Part shown: positions 8,174 through 13,959 of the stretch, in pieces
Numbering within the stretch: the first letter of the stretch is position 1
How the letters are laid out: every line of letters starts with the position of its first letter
Source: Prevotella sp. UBA7764
GTDB taxonomy: Bacteria; Bacteroidota; Bacteroidia; Bacteroidales; Bacteroidaceae
Direction of reading: 5' to 3'
DNA: 13,959 nt
Assembly: GCA_002481295.1 (NCBI GenBank)
Contig: DLDU01000001.1
Location: 43,534-57,492 of the forward strand
Program-made: the position numbers and the translations under genes
Notes under the pieces: generated by a model
Seen by the model: only the letters and a program-made list of their open reading frames with translations
Database searches by the model: none
Told to the model about the DNA's origin: nothing

Positions 8174-8181
8174 CAAAGTTA
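8174..8181 (-). promoter_or_regulatory. Bacteroidetes -7 promoter box for paralogue A
   Basis: Read on the minus strand this is TAACTTTG followed by C, a full TAnnTTTG match. No good TTTG -33 element is found 17-23 nt upstream. It would start RNA near 8167 and leave a leader of about 70 nt before the ATG at 8096. Confidence 0.5.
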
Positions 8182-8277
8182 GATGTTTTCCTTCAACTAC
8201 ATGATTTCATTTTCGGGATAAAACTTATCAAAAGTAGGATTTCTTTCTGTTGCATCCCTATCATGTTCATGCGCAAC

Positions 8278-8310
8278 TTTAGCGTAATGCTCAGTAAATC
8301 AATACATTTG
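8278..8310 (+). promoter_or_regulatory. Possible plus-strand promoter antisense to paralogue B
   Basis: TTTA at 8278-8281 and TACATTTG at 8303-8310 are 21 nt apart, a good Bacteroidetes promoter match. It points into the 3' end of the minus-strand gene at 8339-8782. No plausible plus-strand gene starts downstream, so it would make an antisense RNA or be a chance match. Confidence 0.3.
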
Positions 8311-8338
8311 CGGTGATAGATTGATGGTGATAATCGAA

Positions 8339-8782
8339 CTATTCATGTACCCCATATTCTGATCTCACTATCGACGCCACCTTCATTGCCGGCAAGCCTG
8401 TCGCCCTTTTGGAAGCCAAATCCAGTTGGCGTGGCGAGATCTGCATCTTGTCGGCCAGCTGATCCTTTGTCACGTCCTTATATTCTAAATGATCGATAAT
8501 GCAATCAAAGAAAAGATCAAGGAAGAGATTGTCGAAATTCTGATTATTACTTTCGCCACTGTACTTTGGATTGTTCCTGTCAATGACGTGACGGTGGAAC
8601 TGGTGAACAACATTGGAGCGCAATGCACGCTTATTGTTCATACGAGCCCGTATGACACGACCCAAATAGACCGCATCAACCACAATAAAAATCATCCCTA
8701 AAATCAATAAGATCATGGGGCCATTCACAGTCCCCATCTCTATCCCATCCATCAGGGATCTTAAATAAACTAAACCAGACAT
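8339..8782 (-). CDS. Small membrane-anchored protein with AraC-like single helix-turn-helix (paralogue B)
   Basis: A 147-residue paralogue of the gene at 7650-8096, colinear throughout. It has a membrane helix at about 20-41 (GPMILLILGMIFIVVDAVYL), a basic juxtamembrane stretch, and the near-identical block KRALRSNVVHQFHRHV (51-66). A helical segment FDNLFLDLFFDCIIDHLE follows, then an AraC-like helix-turn-helix at about 105-135 (TKDQLADKMQISPRQLDLAS, then KRATG). The part between about 67 and 82 differs most. The open frame extends three codons further to a TTG at 8791. The ATG at 8782 is chosen because it aligns with the paralogue's start (MSG) and lies about 24 nt after a predicted transcription start. 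It is transcribed away from the hybrid kinase gene with a 341-bp gap. The function is unknown; a tethered regulator is the working guess. Confidence 0.8.
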   Translation of the reverse strand: MSGLVYLRSLMDGIEMGTVNGPMILLILGMIFIVVDAVYLGRVIRARMNNKRALRSNVVHQFHRHVIDRNNPKYSGESNNQNFDNLFLDLFFDCIIDHLEYKDVTKDQLADKMQISPRQLDLASKRATGLPAMKVASIVRSEYGVHE

Positions 8783-8812
8783 ATAACTCAATATATAAAA
8801 TTAATAATTATG

Positions 8813-8843
8813 CAAATATAATAACCAGATAGAACCTAATAAA
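8813..8843 (-). promoter_or_regulatory. Bacteroidetes promoter for paralogue B
   Basis: On the minus strand TTTA (8843-8840), 19 nt, then TATATTTG (8820-8813). The -7 box is a full match and the -33 box matches three of four bases. RNA would start near 8806, leaving about 24 nt before the ATG at 8782. Confidence 0.65.
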
Positions 8844-9061
8844 AGAATTGTGGAAGACACAAGATACACATTTTTATTAAAACAAAAGCTATCTTTCTGA
8901 ATAAAAATTCTTCCTTCAACAACTTTCCTTTTTTATCGTTTCTGTCATTGTCTGTCGTGAAAGCATAGTAAGCTCCTGATAATACAGACATTATATATGA
9001 TATATTTTAAGATTTCAAAAAGGCGCAACCTTCGCCTAATCACAAAAAAAACAGAAAAAAC

Positions 9062-9092
9062 TTTGCCGGTACTCTTTTTTTTCTTATATTTG
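9062..9092 (+). promoter_or_regulatory. Consensus Bacteroidetes promoter for the hybrid kinase
   Basis: TTTG at 9062-9065, 19 nt, then TATATTTG at 9085-9092. Both boxes and the spacing match the primary sigma consensus exactly. RNA would start near 9099, about 25 nt before the ATG at 9124. Confidence 0.82.
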
Positions 9093-9123
9093 CCCTATCT
9101 AAGACCAAACCTATAATATAATC

Positions 9124-11949
9124 ATGAGCTTTCTGTACACCCAAATACATCATACACTCCTGAGACTCGCCACAGGCATAACGATTGTCATCATCTTGCC
9201 CCTTTTGTTCTCATGCAAGCATTCTGCCCCAAGTCAAACGGATCAGCATGAGCGCATAAGCCTGGACAGTCTGGCCGCTACCTACACAAGCGTGGACAGT
9301 CTAAGGCTGTTGCAAAAGAAAATGGAAAGAGAAGGAAACACGACAGGCAGCATGATCGTGCAAAGACACATCGGCAATCTTTTACGCCTCGACAACCATT
9401 TCTCCCAAGCTCTGCAGATCCACTCCGACTGCCAAAGCCGCGCTCAGGCGGCCAACGACAAACTGGAATGGATACAAGCCACTAACGAGATCGGTACCGA
9501 CTATCGCCGGGTTTGCATTTTCTGCATGGCCCTGCAATACCACTATAGAGCCTTGACGACCAGCAACAGTTACGCTGACACCAGCTACATCGCCAGAAAA
9601 TGTAAAGCTGCTGCGCTCAATGGTCTGGGCAATGCCTACCTGGCATTACACAATTACAGCCAAGCCGACAGCTTGTTGAAAATGGCTTTGGCAGAAGAAA
9701 AAGCAAGGAATTCGATCAGCGGCATAGCCACCAACTACGCCAATTTGGGCAGTGTCTATGCACGCTGTGGGAAGCAAGACTCTGCCTGGATCTTTTACAA
9801 AAAGGCAATGTACTACAACCAAAAGGCTCACAACGTGATGGGGATATCACTCTGCCACACCTACTTCGGATCACTCTGTGAGCAAGAGGGAAAAGACCAG
9901 CAAGCCCTCCAAGAGTACCAAACCGCCTATCAGATGATGGAAAAGTCGAAAGACGCATGGTATATCCTGCCTTCGCTCATAGCTCTTGCAAAATACTATG
10001 TGCATACCTCACAATGGACTGATGCCAGCCACTACCTGGCCTCGGCACGCGACTTAGGAGAGAAAAACCACCTTATCGAATATCTGGTCGACATCTATAG
10101 CCTATACTATCATTATTACAAACAGCAAGGTGACTACCGCAATGCCCTGCTGTTTCACAAAAAAGCAAAGGCAGAAAAAGACAGTCTCATCGACGAAGGC
10201 CGCATTGATCATATACAGAGTGTCAGCCTGAACATCGTGGAAAAGGCAAATGACACGCTCCGGCAGGAGCGCTCTTCCCGCCAGCGCGCCTATACTATAT
10301 TTGTGATCATTCTCGAAGTTCTGATTGCTGCCTTCATCATACTTCTCTACTCCCATAAGCTACGCAAGCAGACTATGAAAGGCATGCAGCGTGTGGCGAA
10401 CTTGCGCGAGGACTTCTTCACCAACATAGCCCACGAGTTCCGTACTCCGCTCACCGTCATCTTAGGACTGACCCGTTCCATGCAAAACGATTCCCATACC
10501 CTGGACAGCACTAAGGAGAAGGCCAAGACCATAGAGCGCCAAAGCAATGCCATACTCACGATCATCAATCAGGTAATATCCTCCAAGATGCTCCCGTCTG
10601 TCGTCAAAGACGATGAATGGCGGCACGGAAACATCAGCCTTTTCATGGAAATGATCGCACAGTCTTATCAGGACATAGCAGAGCACAAAGGCATCAACTA
10701 TCATTTTATCAAGGAAGAAGAGATAGAAATGGACTTCGTGCCCGAATACGCGGCAAAAATCATGAACACCCTGCTGGCCTATGCTTTCAAATACACTCCC
10801 AAGAACGGAACTGTCACCGCTACTGTCAGTCGTGAGAAAGACACCCTGCATCTCACCGTGAGCGATACGGGCATTGGCATGCCTCCAGAAGTGGCAGACA
10901 AGATCTTCACTCCTTACTTCCTGGAAGAAGGCAATATAAAAGACATAAACACCAGCATCGGCCTCTCAACGGTCAAGCAGATTGTTGATCTCGCAAAAGG
11001 CAACATCACTCTGCAAAGCGGCTTAGGAAAAGGCACCACCATACACGTCACCCTCCCCATCCACAGCGATTATGCGCTCTCTCCCGATACGCAACAAGCT
11101 ACAGCGCAAGTGGAGGAGAAAACGGAAGAAGAGCTTCCTTCCAACACCCACAGCCAGGAAAAACTACCACATCTGCTGGTCATCGAAGACAACAGCGACA
11201 TAGCCAACTTCATCAGCTCCATATTCACCGGCCAATGCGACCTGAGCTTTTCCACAGACGGCAATGAAGGTCTTCAAACGGCCATGGACTGCATTCCCGA
11301 CCTGATCATCATAGACCGTTTCGTCAATAGAGTCGACGGACTGGAACTGTGCCGGCAGATACGCTCCAACCCCGTTATCAATCACATTCCCATCATCATG
11401 ATCACGGCAAAGGTGACCGAGCAAGACCAACTGGAATGCGCCAAAACAGGTATCACCGTCTATCTGTCCAAGCCCTTCACTGCCGAAATGCTGCGCACAC
11501 ATGTCGGCAACCTGCTCAAAGGACGGGATCTGATGCTGAAGAAGTTCGCGGAAATATACGAAGAGCGGAAAGTCAGTCCCGTGGAAAGCGCGTCACCACA
11601 GACAGCAGCCAATCTGCAATTCCTGCACAAAGTCACGGACACCATCTACCTGCTCATTGGCCGTCGAAAAAAGGTGACCGTGGATGCCCTTGCCTCAAAG
11701 GTGTGCATGAGCACCAGCCTGTTCTATCGCAAGATGGTCGCCATGACGGGTATGACACCTACAGCATATATACAGCGGGCAAGAATCAAGAAAGCCATGA
11801 ACCTCATCGACAGCCGGCAAGGCATCAGCCTGGCCGATGTCGCCGACCAATGCGGCTTCGACGCTTACCCCAATTTCGTCAGGTCTTTCAAAAATGTGTG
11901 TGGCATCACCCCCACCGACTATCGGCGAGGAATAGATACCAAAAAGTAA
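9124..11949 (+). CDS. Hybrid two-component regulator: TPR sensor, histidine kinase, receiver, AraC
   Basis: A 941-residue one-polypeptide signalling protein. Residues 16-30 are hydrophobic and end LLFSC, a lipobox-like site at Cys31. About 85-355 holds five or more TPR helix pairs (for example ALNGLGNAYLALHNYSQADS and NYANLGSVYARCGKQDSAWI), probably periplasmic. A membrane helix follows at about 390-410, then the HisKA segment with phospho-acceptor His437 (FFTNIAHEFRTPLT). In the ATPase domain at about 540-646 the G1 box DTGIG (581-585) is intact. The N box reads TLLAYAFKYTP with Tyr553 where Asn is expected, and the G2 box is reduced to SIGL. The receiver at about 683-798 keeps Glu688, Asp689, Asp731, Thr761 and Lys783. 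A two-HTH AraC domain spans about 838-935. This is a hybrid regulator with TPRs in place of the more common beta-propeller and Y_Y_Y sensor. The targets are unknown; neighbours on either side are candidates. Confidence 0.93.
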   Translation: MSFLYTQIHHTLLRLATGITIVIILPLLFSCKHSAPSQTDQHERISLDSLAATYTSVDSLRLLQKKMEREGNTTGSMIVQRHIGNLLRLDNHFSQALQIHSDCQSRAQAANDKLEWIQATNEIGTDYRRVCIFCMALQYHYRALTTSNSYADTSYIARKCKAAALNGLGNAYLALHNYSQADSLLKMALAEEKARNSISGIATNYANLGSVYARCGKQDSAWIFYKKAMYYNQKAHNVMGISLCHTYFGSLCEQEGKDQQALQEYQTAYQMMEKSKDAWYILPSLIALAKYYVHTSQWTDASHYLASARDLGEKNHLIEYLVDIYSLYYHYYKQQGDYRNALLFHKKAKAEKDSLIDEGRIDHIQSVSLNIVEKANDTLRQERSSRQRAYTIFVIILEVLIAAFIILLYSHKLRKQTMKGMQRVANLREDFFTNIAHEFRTPLTVILGLTRSMQNDSHTLDSTKEKAKTIERQSNAILTIINQVISSKMLPSVVKDDEWRHGNISLFMEMIAQSYQDIAEHKGINYHFIKEEEIEMDFVPEYAAKIMNTLLAYAFKYTPKNGTVTATVSREKDTLHLTVSDTGIGMPPEVADKIFTPYFLEEGNIKDINTSIGLSTVKQIVDLAKGNITLQSGLGKGTTIHVTLPIHSDYALSPDTQQATAQVEEKTEEELPSNTHSQEKLPHLLVIEDNSDIANFISSIFTGQCDLSFSTDGNEGLQTAMDCIPDLIIIDRFVNRVDGLELCRQIRSNPVINHIPIIMITAKVTEQDQLECAKTGITVYLSKPFTAEMLRTHVGNLLKGRDLMLKKFAEIYEERKVSPVESASPQTAANLQFLHKVTDTIYLLIGRRKKVTVDALASKVCMSTSLFYRKMVAMTGMTPTAYIQRARIKKAMNLIDSRQGISLADVADQCGFDAYPNFVRSFKNVCGITPTDYRRGIDTKK

Positions 11950-12075
11950 TGTTGTTTCCATTTGTTTGCGTTAACATCGTCGAAATATTTGTTAAACAGA
12001 TACATAAAGTCAGCGGATTGTGTTAAAGAGACAATAAAAGACAAGCGCCAAGTAATAATTTTACCGCATTTTTAT

Positions 12076-12083
12076 TATCTTTG
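12076..12083 (+). promoter_or_regulatory. -7 promoter box for the M23 peptidase
   Basis: TATCTTTG is a full TAnnTTTG match, but no clear TTTG lies 19-21 nt upstream. RNA would start near 12090, giving a leader of about 100 nt before the ATG at 12191. The box lies 127 bp after the kinase stop, suggesting the peptidase has its own transcript. Confidence 0.55.
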
Positions 12084-12103
12084 TAACGTCTTCATTCGTT
12101 TTG

Positions 12104-12157
12104 ATGTATTGTTGTATGATACACTCATCTCACTGCAAGGAATCCGCTTCCTCTTGA
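12104..12157 (+). other. Possible 17-residue upstream reading frame
   Basis: Inside the predicted leader of the peptidase mRNA, an ATG at 12104 opens MYCCMIHSSHCKESASS and a TGA. Its 3' end contains a small hairpin (AGGAA at 12138-12142 with TTCCT at 12148-12152). There is no ribosome-binding site, so translation is uncertain. It may be chance. Confidence 0.15.
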
Positions 12158-12190
12158 AGGCTTAAACCTATGATATAAGAAAATAACTTT

Positions 12191-13123
12191 ATGACATTAA
12201 GATCGGCAATAAAATCATTCGTAATATCCGCATTATTCGCCTTAGCGGCGGAGCCCGTCCTGGGACAGGACCTGCTGGCACGACAAGCCCCTATCGACCG
12301 CCGCGCCAAGAAGCTGGACTCTATTGAGGTCAGCCATTTCGCAGAGAAAGAAAACCTGCAGTCGCCCGCTGCCAAGCTCTACGGCGACGAGTGGGACAAC
12401 CGCTACGCACACCGCGCCACCGCGCTCCCCGACTCTTTCGTCATCAACCTTCGTCATTTCTGCATGCCCACGCCGAGCCGCGTCGTCACCAGTAACTTCG
12501 GTAGTCGCTGGGGCCGTATGCACAAAGGCCTGGACATCAAAGTATATATCGGCGACACCATCCGTGCCGCCTTCTCCGGCAAGGTGCGCATCGTGCGCTA
12601 CGAAGCCAACGGCTACGGCAACTATGTCGTCATCCGTCATCCCAATGGCCTTGAGACCATCTACGGCCACCTCTCCAAGCAACTCGTCAGCGAGAACGAG
12701 CAGGTGCGCGCCGGCGAGCCCATCGGTCTGGGCGGCAACACCGGACGAAGCACAGGCTCTCATCTCCATTTCGAGACGCGTCTGTGCGGCGTAGCCCTCA
12801 ACCCGGCACTGATGTTCGACTTCCGCAATCAGGATGTCACGGGCGACTACTATGTCTTCAACCGCCGTCGCTACGATTCGGAGTCTGATCTCGCCACACG
12901 TGCCCGCGGCAAGGTGGGCAATGGCGGATACAGCAGCGAGCAAGTCCGTGGCGGATATGCCGGCAGCGACAGCGGCGAGCGTATCTACTACAAGGTGGTC
13001 AAGGGCGACTCCCTGGAGTCTATTGCCGAGAAGAACAATATCTCTGTCGATCAGCTCTGCCGTCTTAACGGCTTCCGCAAGACGCAGCGCGTGCGTCCCG
13101 GCATGATCGTCAGATGCGCATAA
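12191..13123 (+). CDS. Secreted M23 (LytM-type) peptidase with C-terminal LysM
   Basis: A 310-residue exported cell-wall hydrolase. Residues 1-25 look like a Sec signal peptide (IKSFVISALFALAAEPVLG, then Q). The M23 domain is at about 98-207: GRMHKGLDI gives His111 and Asp115, YGHLS gives His160, and GSHLHFE gives His191 and His193. By analogy with LytM, 111, 115 and 193 bind zinc while 160 and 191 are catalytic, so all key residues are present. A Gly/Ser/Arg-rich linker (about 225-262) leads to a LysM domain at about 266-309 (YYKVVKGDSLESIAEKNNIS; LCRLNGF; VRPGMIV) that binds peptidoglycan glycan. The likely role is periplasmic cleavage of peptide cross-links during growth or division. The gene stands alone between its own -7 box and a strong terminator. 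The ATG at 12191 follows an A-rich leader without Shine-Dalgarno. Confidence 0.95.
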   Translation: MTLRSAIKSFVISALFALAAEPVLGQDLLARQAPIDRRAKKLDSIEVSHFAEKENLQSPAAKLYGDEWDNRYAHRATALPDSFVINLRHFCMPTPSRVVTSNFGSRWGRMHKGLDIKVYIGDTIRAAFSGKVRIVRYEANGYGNYVVIRHPNGLETIYGHLSKQLVSENEQVRAGEPIGLGGNTGRSTGSHLHFETRLCGVALNPALMFDFRNQDVTGDYYVFNRRRYDSESDLATRARGKVGNGGYSSEQVRGGYAGSDSGERIYYKVVKGDSLESIAEKNNISVDQLCRLNGFRKTQRVRPGMIVRCA

Positions 13124-13150
13124 GCATTTAATCAGATACTCCATAACAAA

Positions 13151-13199
13151 CGGGCTCAAGCGTTTCCATCCAACAGGAAACGCTTGAGTCCGTTTTTTT
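13151..13199 (+). terminator. Strong intrinsic terminator after the M23 peptidase
   Basis: A 17-bp stem (13151-13167 with 13176-13192, one G-U pair) and an 8-nt loop are followed by seven T at 13193-13199. It lies 28 bp after the peptidase stop. Confidence 0.95.
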
Positions 13200-13473
13200 A
13201 TGCTCACACAGAGAAACAGAGAATCGAAGATGCACACCTTATTATATATAGAGCTCACGGAGATGGCTTTGCCTTACTGAGTCCATAGAACGAGCACTAC
13301 CTTCAAAAGGCTTCTAACAAGTCCTCTTATATTCTTCTATAGTTAGCTCTTCTCATGTGCATAGTTGGCGTAATTACCCAAAATCTGTTCAATGTGTATC
13401 ACCTCAGGGCAAGAGTCCCATGTAACTCATAAAAACTTTAGCACGAAAAGAGGTCTCAACTTAAGAGTGGCTT

Positions 13474-13504
13474 AATATTCTTTATATTCGGCAATATTCT
13501 TTAT
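13474..13504. repeat. 12-bp direct repeat
   Basis: AATATTCTTTAT occurs at 13474-13485 and again at 13493-13504, 19 bp apart, within AT-rich non-coding DNA. No function is inferred. Confidence 0.7.
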
Positions 13505-13544
13505 TCCATCTTTGATGGAGCGTTAAACCCTCAAAGCCATACAT
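13482..13544 (-). other. Possible 20-residue reading frame, maybe a gene remnant
   Basis: An ATG at 13544 on the minus strand opens a 20-residue frame beginning MYGFEGLTLHQRWNK, a few bases after the promoter-like site at 13558-13586. Further left on the same strand, stop-bounded pieces occur, such as one ending EQILGNYANYAHEKS near 13343. This may be a decayed gene, but no family is recognised. Confidence 0.15.
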
Positions 13545-13557
13545 GCGAAAGCTCACG

Positions 13558-13586
13558 CAAAGGTAATTGTTGGATAAACTGACAAA
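13558..13586 (-). promoter_or_regulatory. Minus-strand promoter-like site
   Basis: On the minus strand TACCTTTG (13565-13558) is a full -7 match followed by CG. TTTG at 13586-13583 lies 17 nt upstream, slightly shorter than the preferred 19. It points left into DNA with no real gene, so it may be a leftover of a lost gene or may drive a small RNA. Confidence 0.35.
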
Positions 13587-13666
13587 AAACAGGCCACGAG
13601 AAGGCATCCGTTGAAAATAAAAGTAGAGTAGGCCGAAATTTCACGAATTTTGGTCCGTTTTATAAT

Positions 13667-13683
13667 ATACTGATAATCAGTAT
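13667..13683. repeat. Perfect 8-bp palindrome
   Basis: ATACTGAT at 13667-13674 and ATCAGTAT at 13676-13683 are perfect inverted repeats around one A. The shape fits a dimeric protein-binding site or a mobile-element end; neither can be shown here. Confidence 0.6.
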
Positions 13684-13720
13684 GTTGTAAAATATACGTT
13701 TTTGAGGTCTTGTCAACGTA

Positions 13721-13764
13721 CCTTTCTGATGGAAAATTCTCTAGAGAATTATCGGTCAGAAAGG
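13721..13764. repeat. Nested palindromes
   Basis: CCTTTCTGA (13721-13729) pairs with TCAGAAAGG (13756-13764). Inside lies the perfect 16-bp palindrome AATTCTCTAGAGAATT (13735-13750). The whole could fold as a two-part hairpin of 44 nt. Confidence 0.75.
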
Positions 13765-13792
13765 CGAGATGACCACATCATCTCACCTTTTT
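13763..13792 (+). terminator. Terminator-like hairpin in the non-coding block
   Basis: GGCGAGATGA (13763-13772) pairs with TCATCTCACC (13778-13787), with one mismatch and a 5-nt loop, followed by five T (13788-13792). It shares two bases with the preceding hairpin. No plus-strand gene precedes it, so it may end a small RNA or be part of a repeat element. Confidence 0.4.
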
Positions 13793-13893
13793 GATCGCTA
13801 AAAAGCGCCGAGATGACCAAGTAAAATCACTGAGATGGCACCTTCATCAGGCAAAAATCAACGAAACAGATGCCTTTCGGCTGCTTCATAAAC

Positions 13894-13942
13894 AAAAAAG
13901 CCTGTTCGCCGCTCTCTATATTGAGAGTTGCAGCGAACAGAC
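13894..13942 (-). terminator. Intrinsic terminator, probably of a minus-strand gene to the right
   Basis: GCCTGTTCGC (13900-13909) pairs with GCGAACAGAC (13933-13942), and inside it CTCTC pairs with GAGAG around a TATATT loop. Read on the minus strand the outer stem is fully paired (one G-U) and is followed by six T (13899-13894). On the plus strand one pair is broken and the T run is shorter (ACTTTTG). A minus-strand gene beyond 13959 is the likely source. Confidence 0.7.
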
Positions 13943-13959
13943 TTTTGTCAAGAAAAAAA

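Larger units (their letters stand above)
8783..9123. other. Divergent intergenic regulatory region
   Basis: An AT-rich 341-bp gap between divergent genes, with a promoter facing each way at 8813-8843 (minus) and 9062-9092 (plus). Between them are a direct repeat TCTGTC at 8941-8946 and 8951-8956 (10-bp period), an inverted CAGACA at 8985-8990, the run ATATAT-G-ATATAT at 8993-9005, and a small hairpin AGGCG/CGCCT near 9020-9040. These are candidate operator elements. No gene is seen. Confidence 0.6.
13200..13959. other. Non-coding, AT-rich, hairpin-dense region
   Basis: 760 bp with no reading frame of convincing length in any frame. The left part (to about 13590) holds a 12-bp direct repeat and a minus-strand promoter-like site. 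The right part holds a run of palindromes and hairpins, some terminator-like, and repeated GAGATGACCA words at 13766 and 13810 (shortened GAGATGG at 13832). It could be decayed mobile-element DNA or a locus of small RNAs; no element could be named. Confidence 0.6.

Noticed and set aside
8783..8791. TTG at 8791 as the start of paralogue B
   Set aside because: The ATG at 8782 aligns with the start of paralogue A and fits the promoter spacing.
11962..12165. 67-residue plus-strand open frame after the kinase
   Set aside because: Starts at TTG, has no ribosome-binding site, contains the peptidase's -7 box, and its composition is that of AT-rich spacer.
12242..13258. 338-residue minus-strand open frame opposite the M23 peptidase
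   Set aside because: It would overlap the whole peptidase with intact catalytic motifs and run through a strong terminator. It is a shadow frame.
13695..13704. TACGTTTTTG as a plus-strand -7 box for a small RNA
   Set aside because: Two extra T separate the parts, so it does not fit TAnnTTTG, and no -33 element is in place.

Overview
The window looks like chromosome of a Bacteroidales bacterium, probably Prevotella or a near relative. The evidence is: three to five promoters of the Bacteroidetes type (TTTG/TTTA, about 19 nt, TAnnTTTG); starts that mostly lack a Shine-Dalgarno sequence; an ECF sigma factor, FecR-like anti-sigma and STN-bearing outer-membrane barrel in a row; and a one-polypeptide hybrid two-component regulator ending in an AraC domain. 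The genus is an inference from style, not from a marker gene. No rRNA, tRNA, CRISPR array or intact mobile element is visible.

Layout. (1) 1-3705, plus strand: the 3' part of one MacB-like ABC permease, a complete second MacB-like permease, and a HlyD/MacA-like periplasmic adaptor, together an ABC-type export system. Its ATPase and any TolC-like channel are not in the window. The gap between the permeases holds a 36-bp tandem repeat and a 7-bp tandem repeat. (2) 3775-7496, plus strand: ECF sigma factor, a small one-membrane-span anti-sigma-like protein overlapping it by 14 bp, and an 857-residue outer-membrane beta-barrel protein with an N-terminal STN domain. This arrangement matches FecI/FecR/FecA-type cell-surface signalling. 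(3) 7591-8782, minus strand: two tandem paralogous genes for about 147-residue membrane-anchored proteins. Their cytosolic C-terminus resembles the first helix-turn-helix of an AraC domain. This is the least familiar part of the window. (4) 9124-11949, plus strand: a 941-residue hybrid regulator with a lipobox-like N-terminus, periplasmic TPR sensor, membrane span, histidine kinase, receiver and AraC DNA-binding domain. It is divergent from the small genes, and its kinase N box and G2 box look degenerate. (5) 12191-13123: a secreted M23 (LytM-type) peptidase with a C-terminal LysM domain, followed by a strong intrinsic terminator. (6) 13200-13959: AT-rich, apparently non-coding DNA full of hairpins and short repeats. 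It ends in a terminator that probably belongs to a minus-strand gene beyond the right edge.

How the parts may work together (inference): most genes concern the envelope, namely export, an outer-membrane receptor/channel with its own sigma pathway, a periplasm-sensing regulator and a cell-wall hydrolase. The two small membrane-tethered helix-turn-helix proteins lie between two signalling systems. The divergent promoter region at 8783-9123 suggests a regulatory link to the hybrid kinase, but nothing in the sequence proves one.
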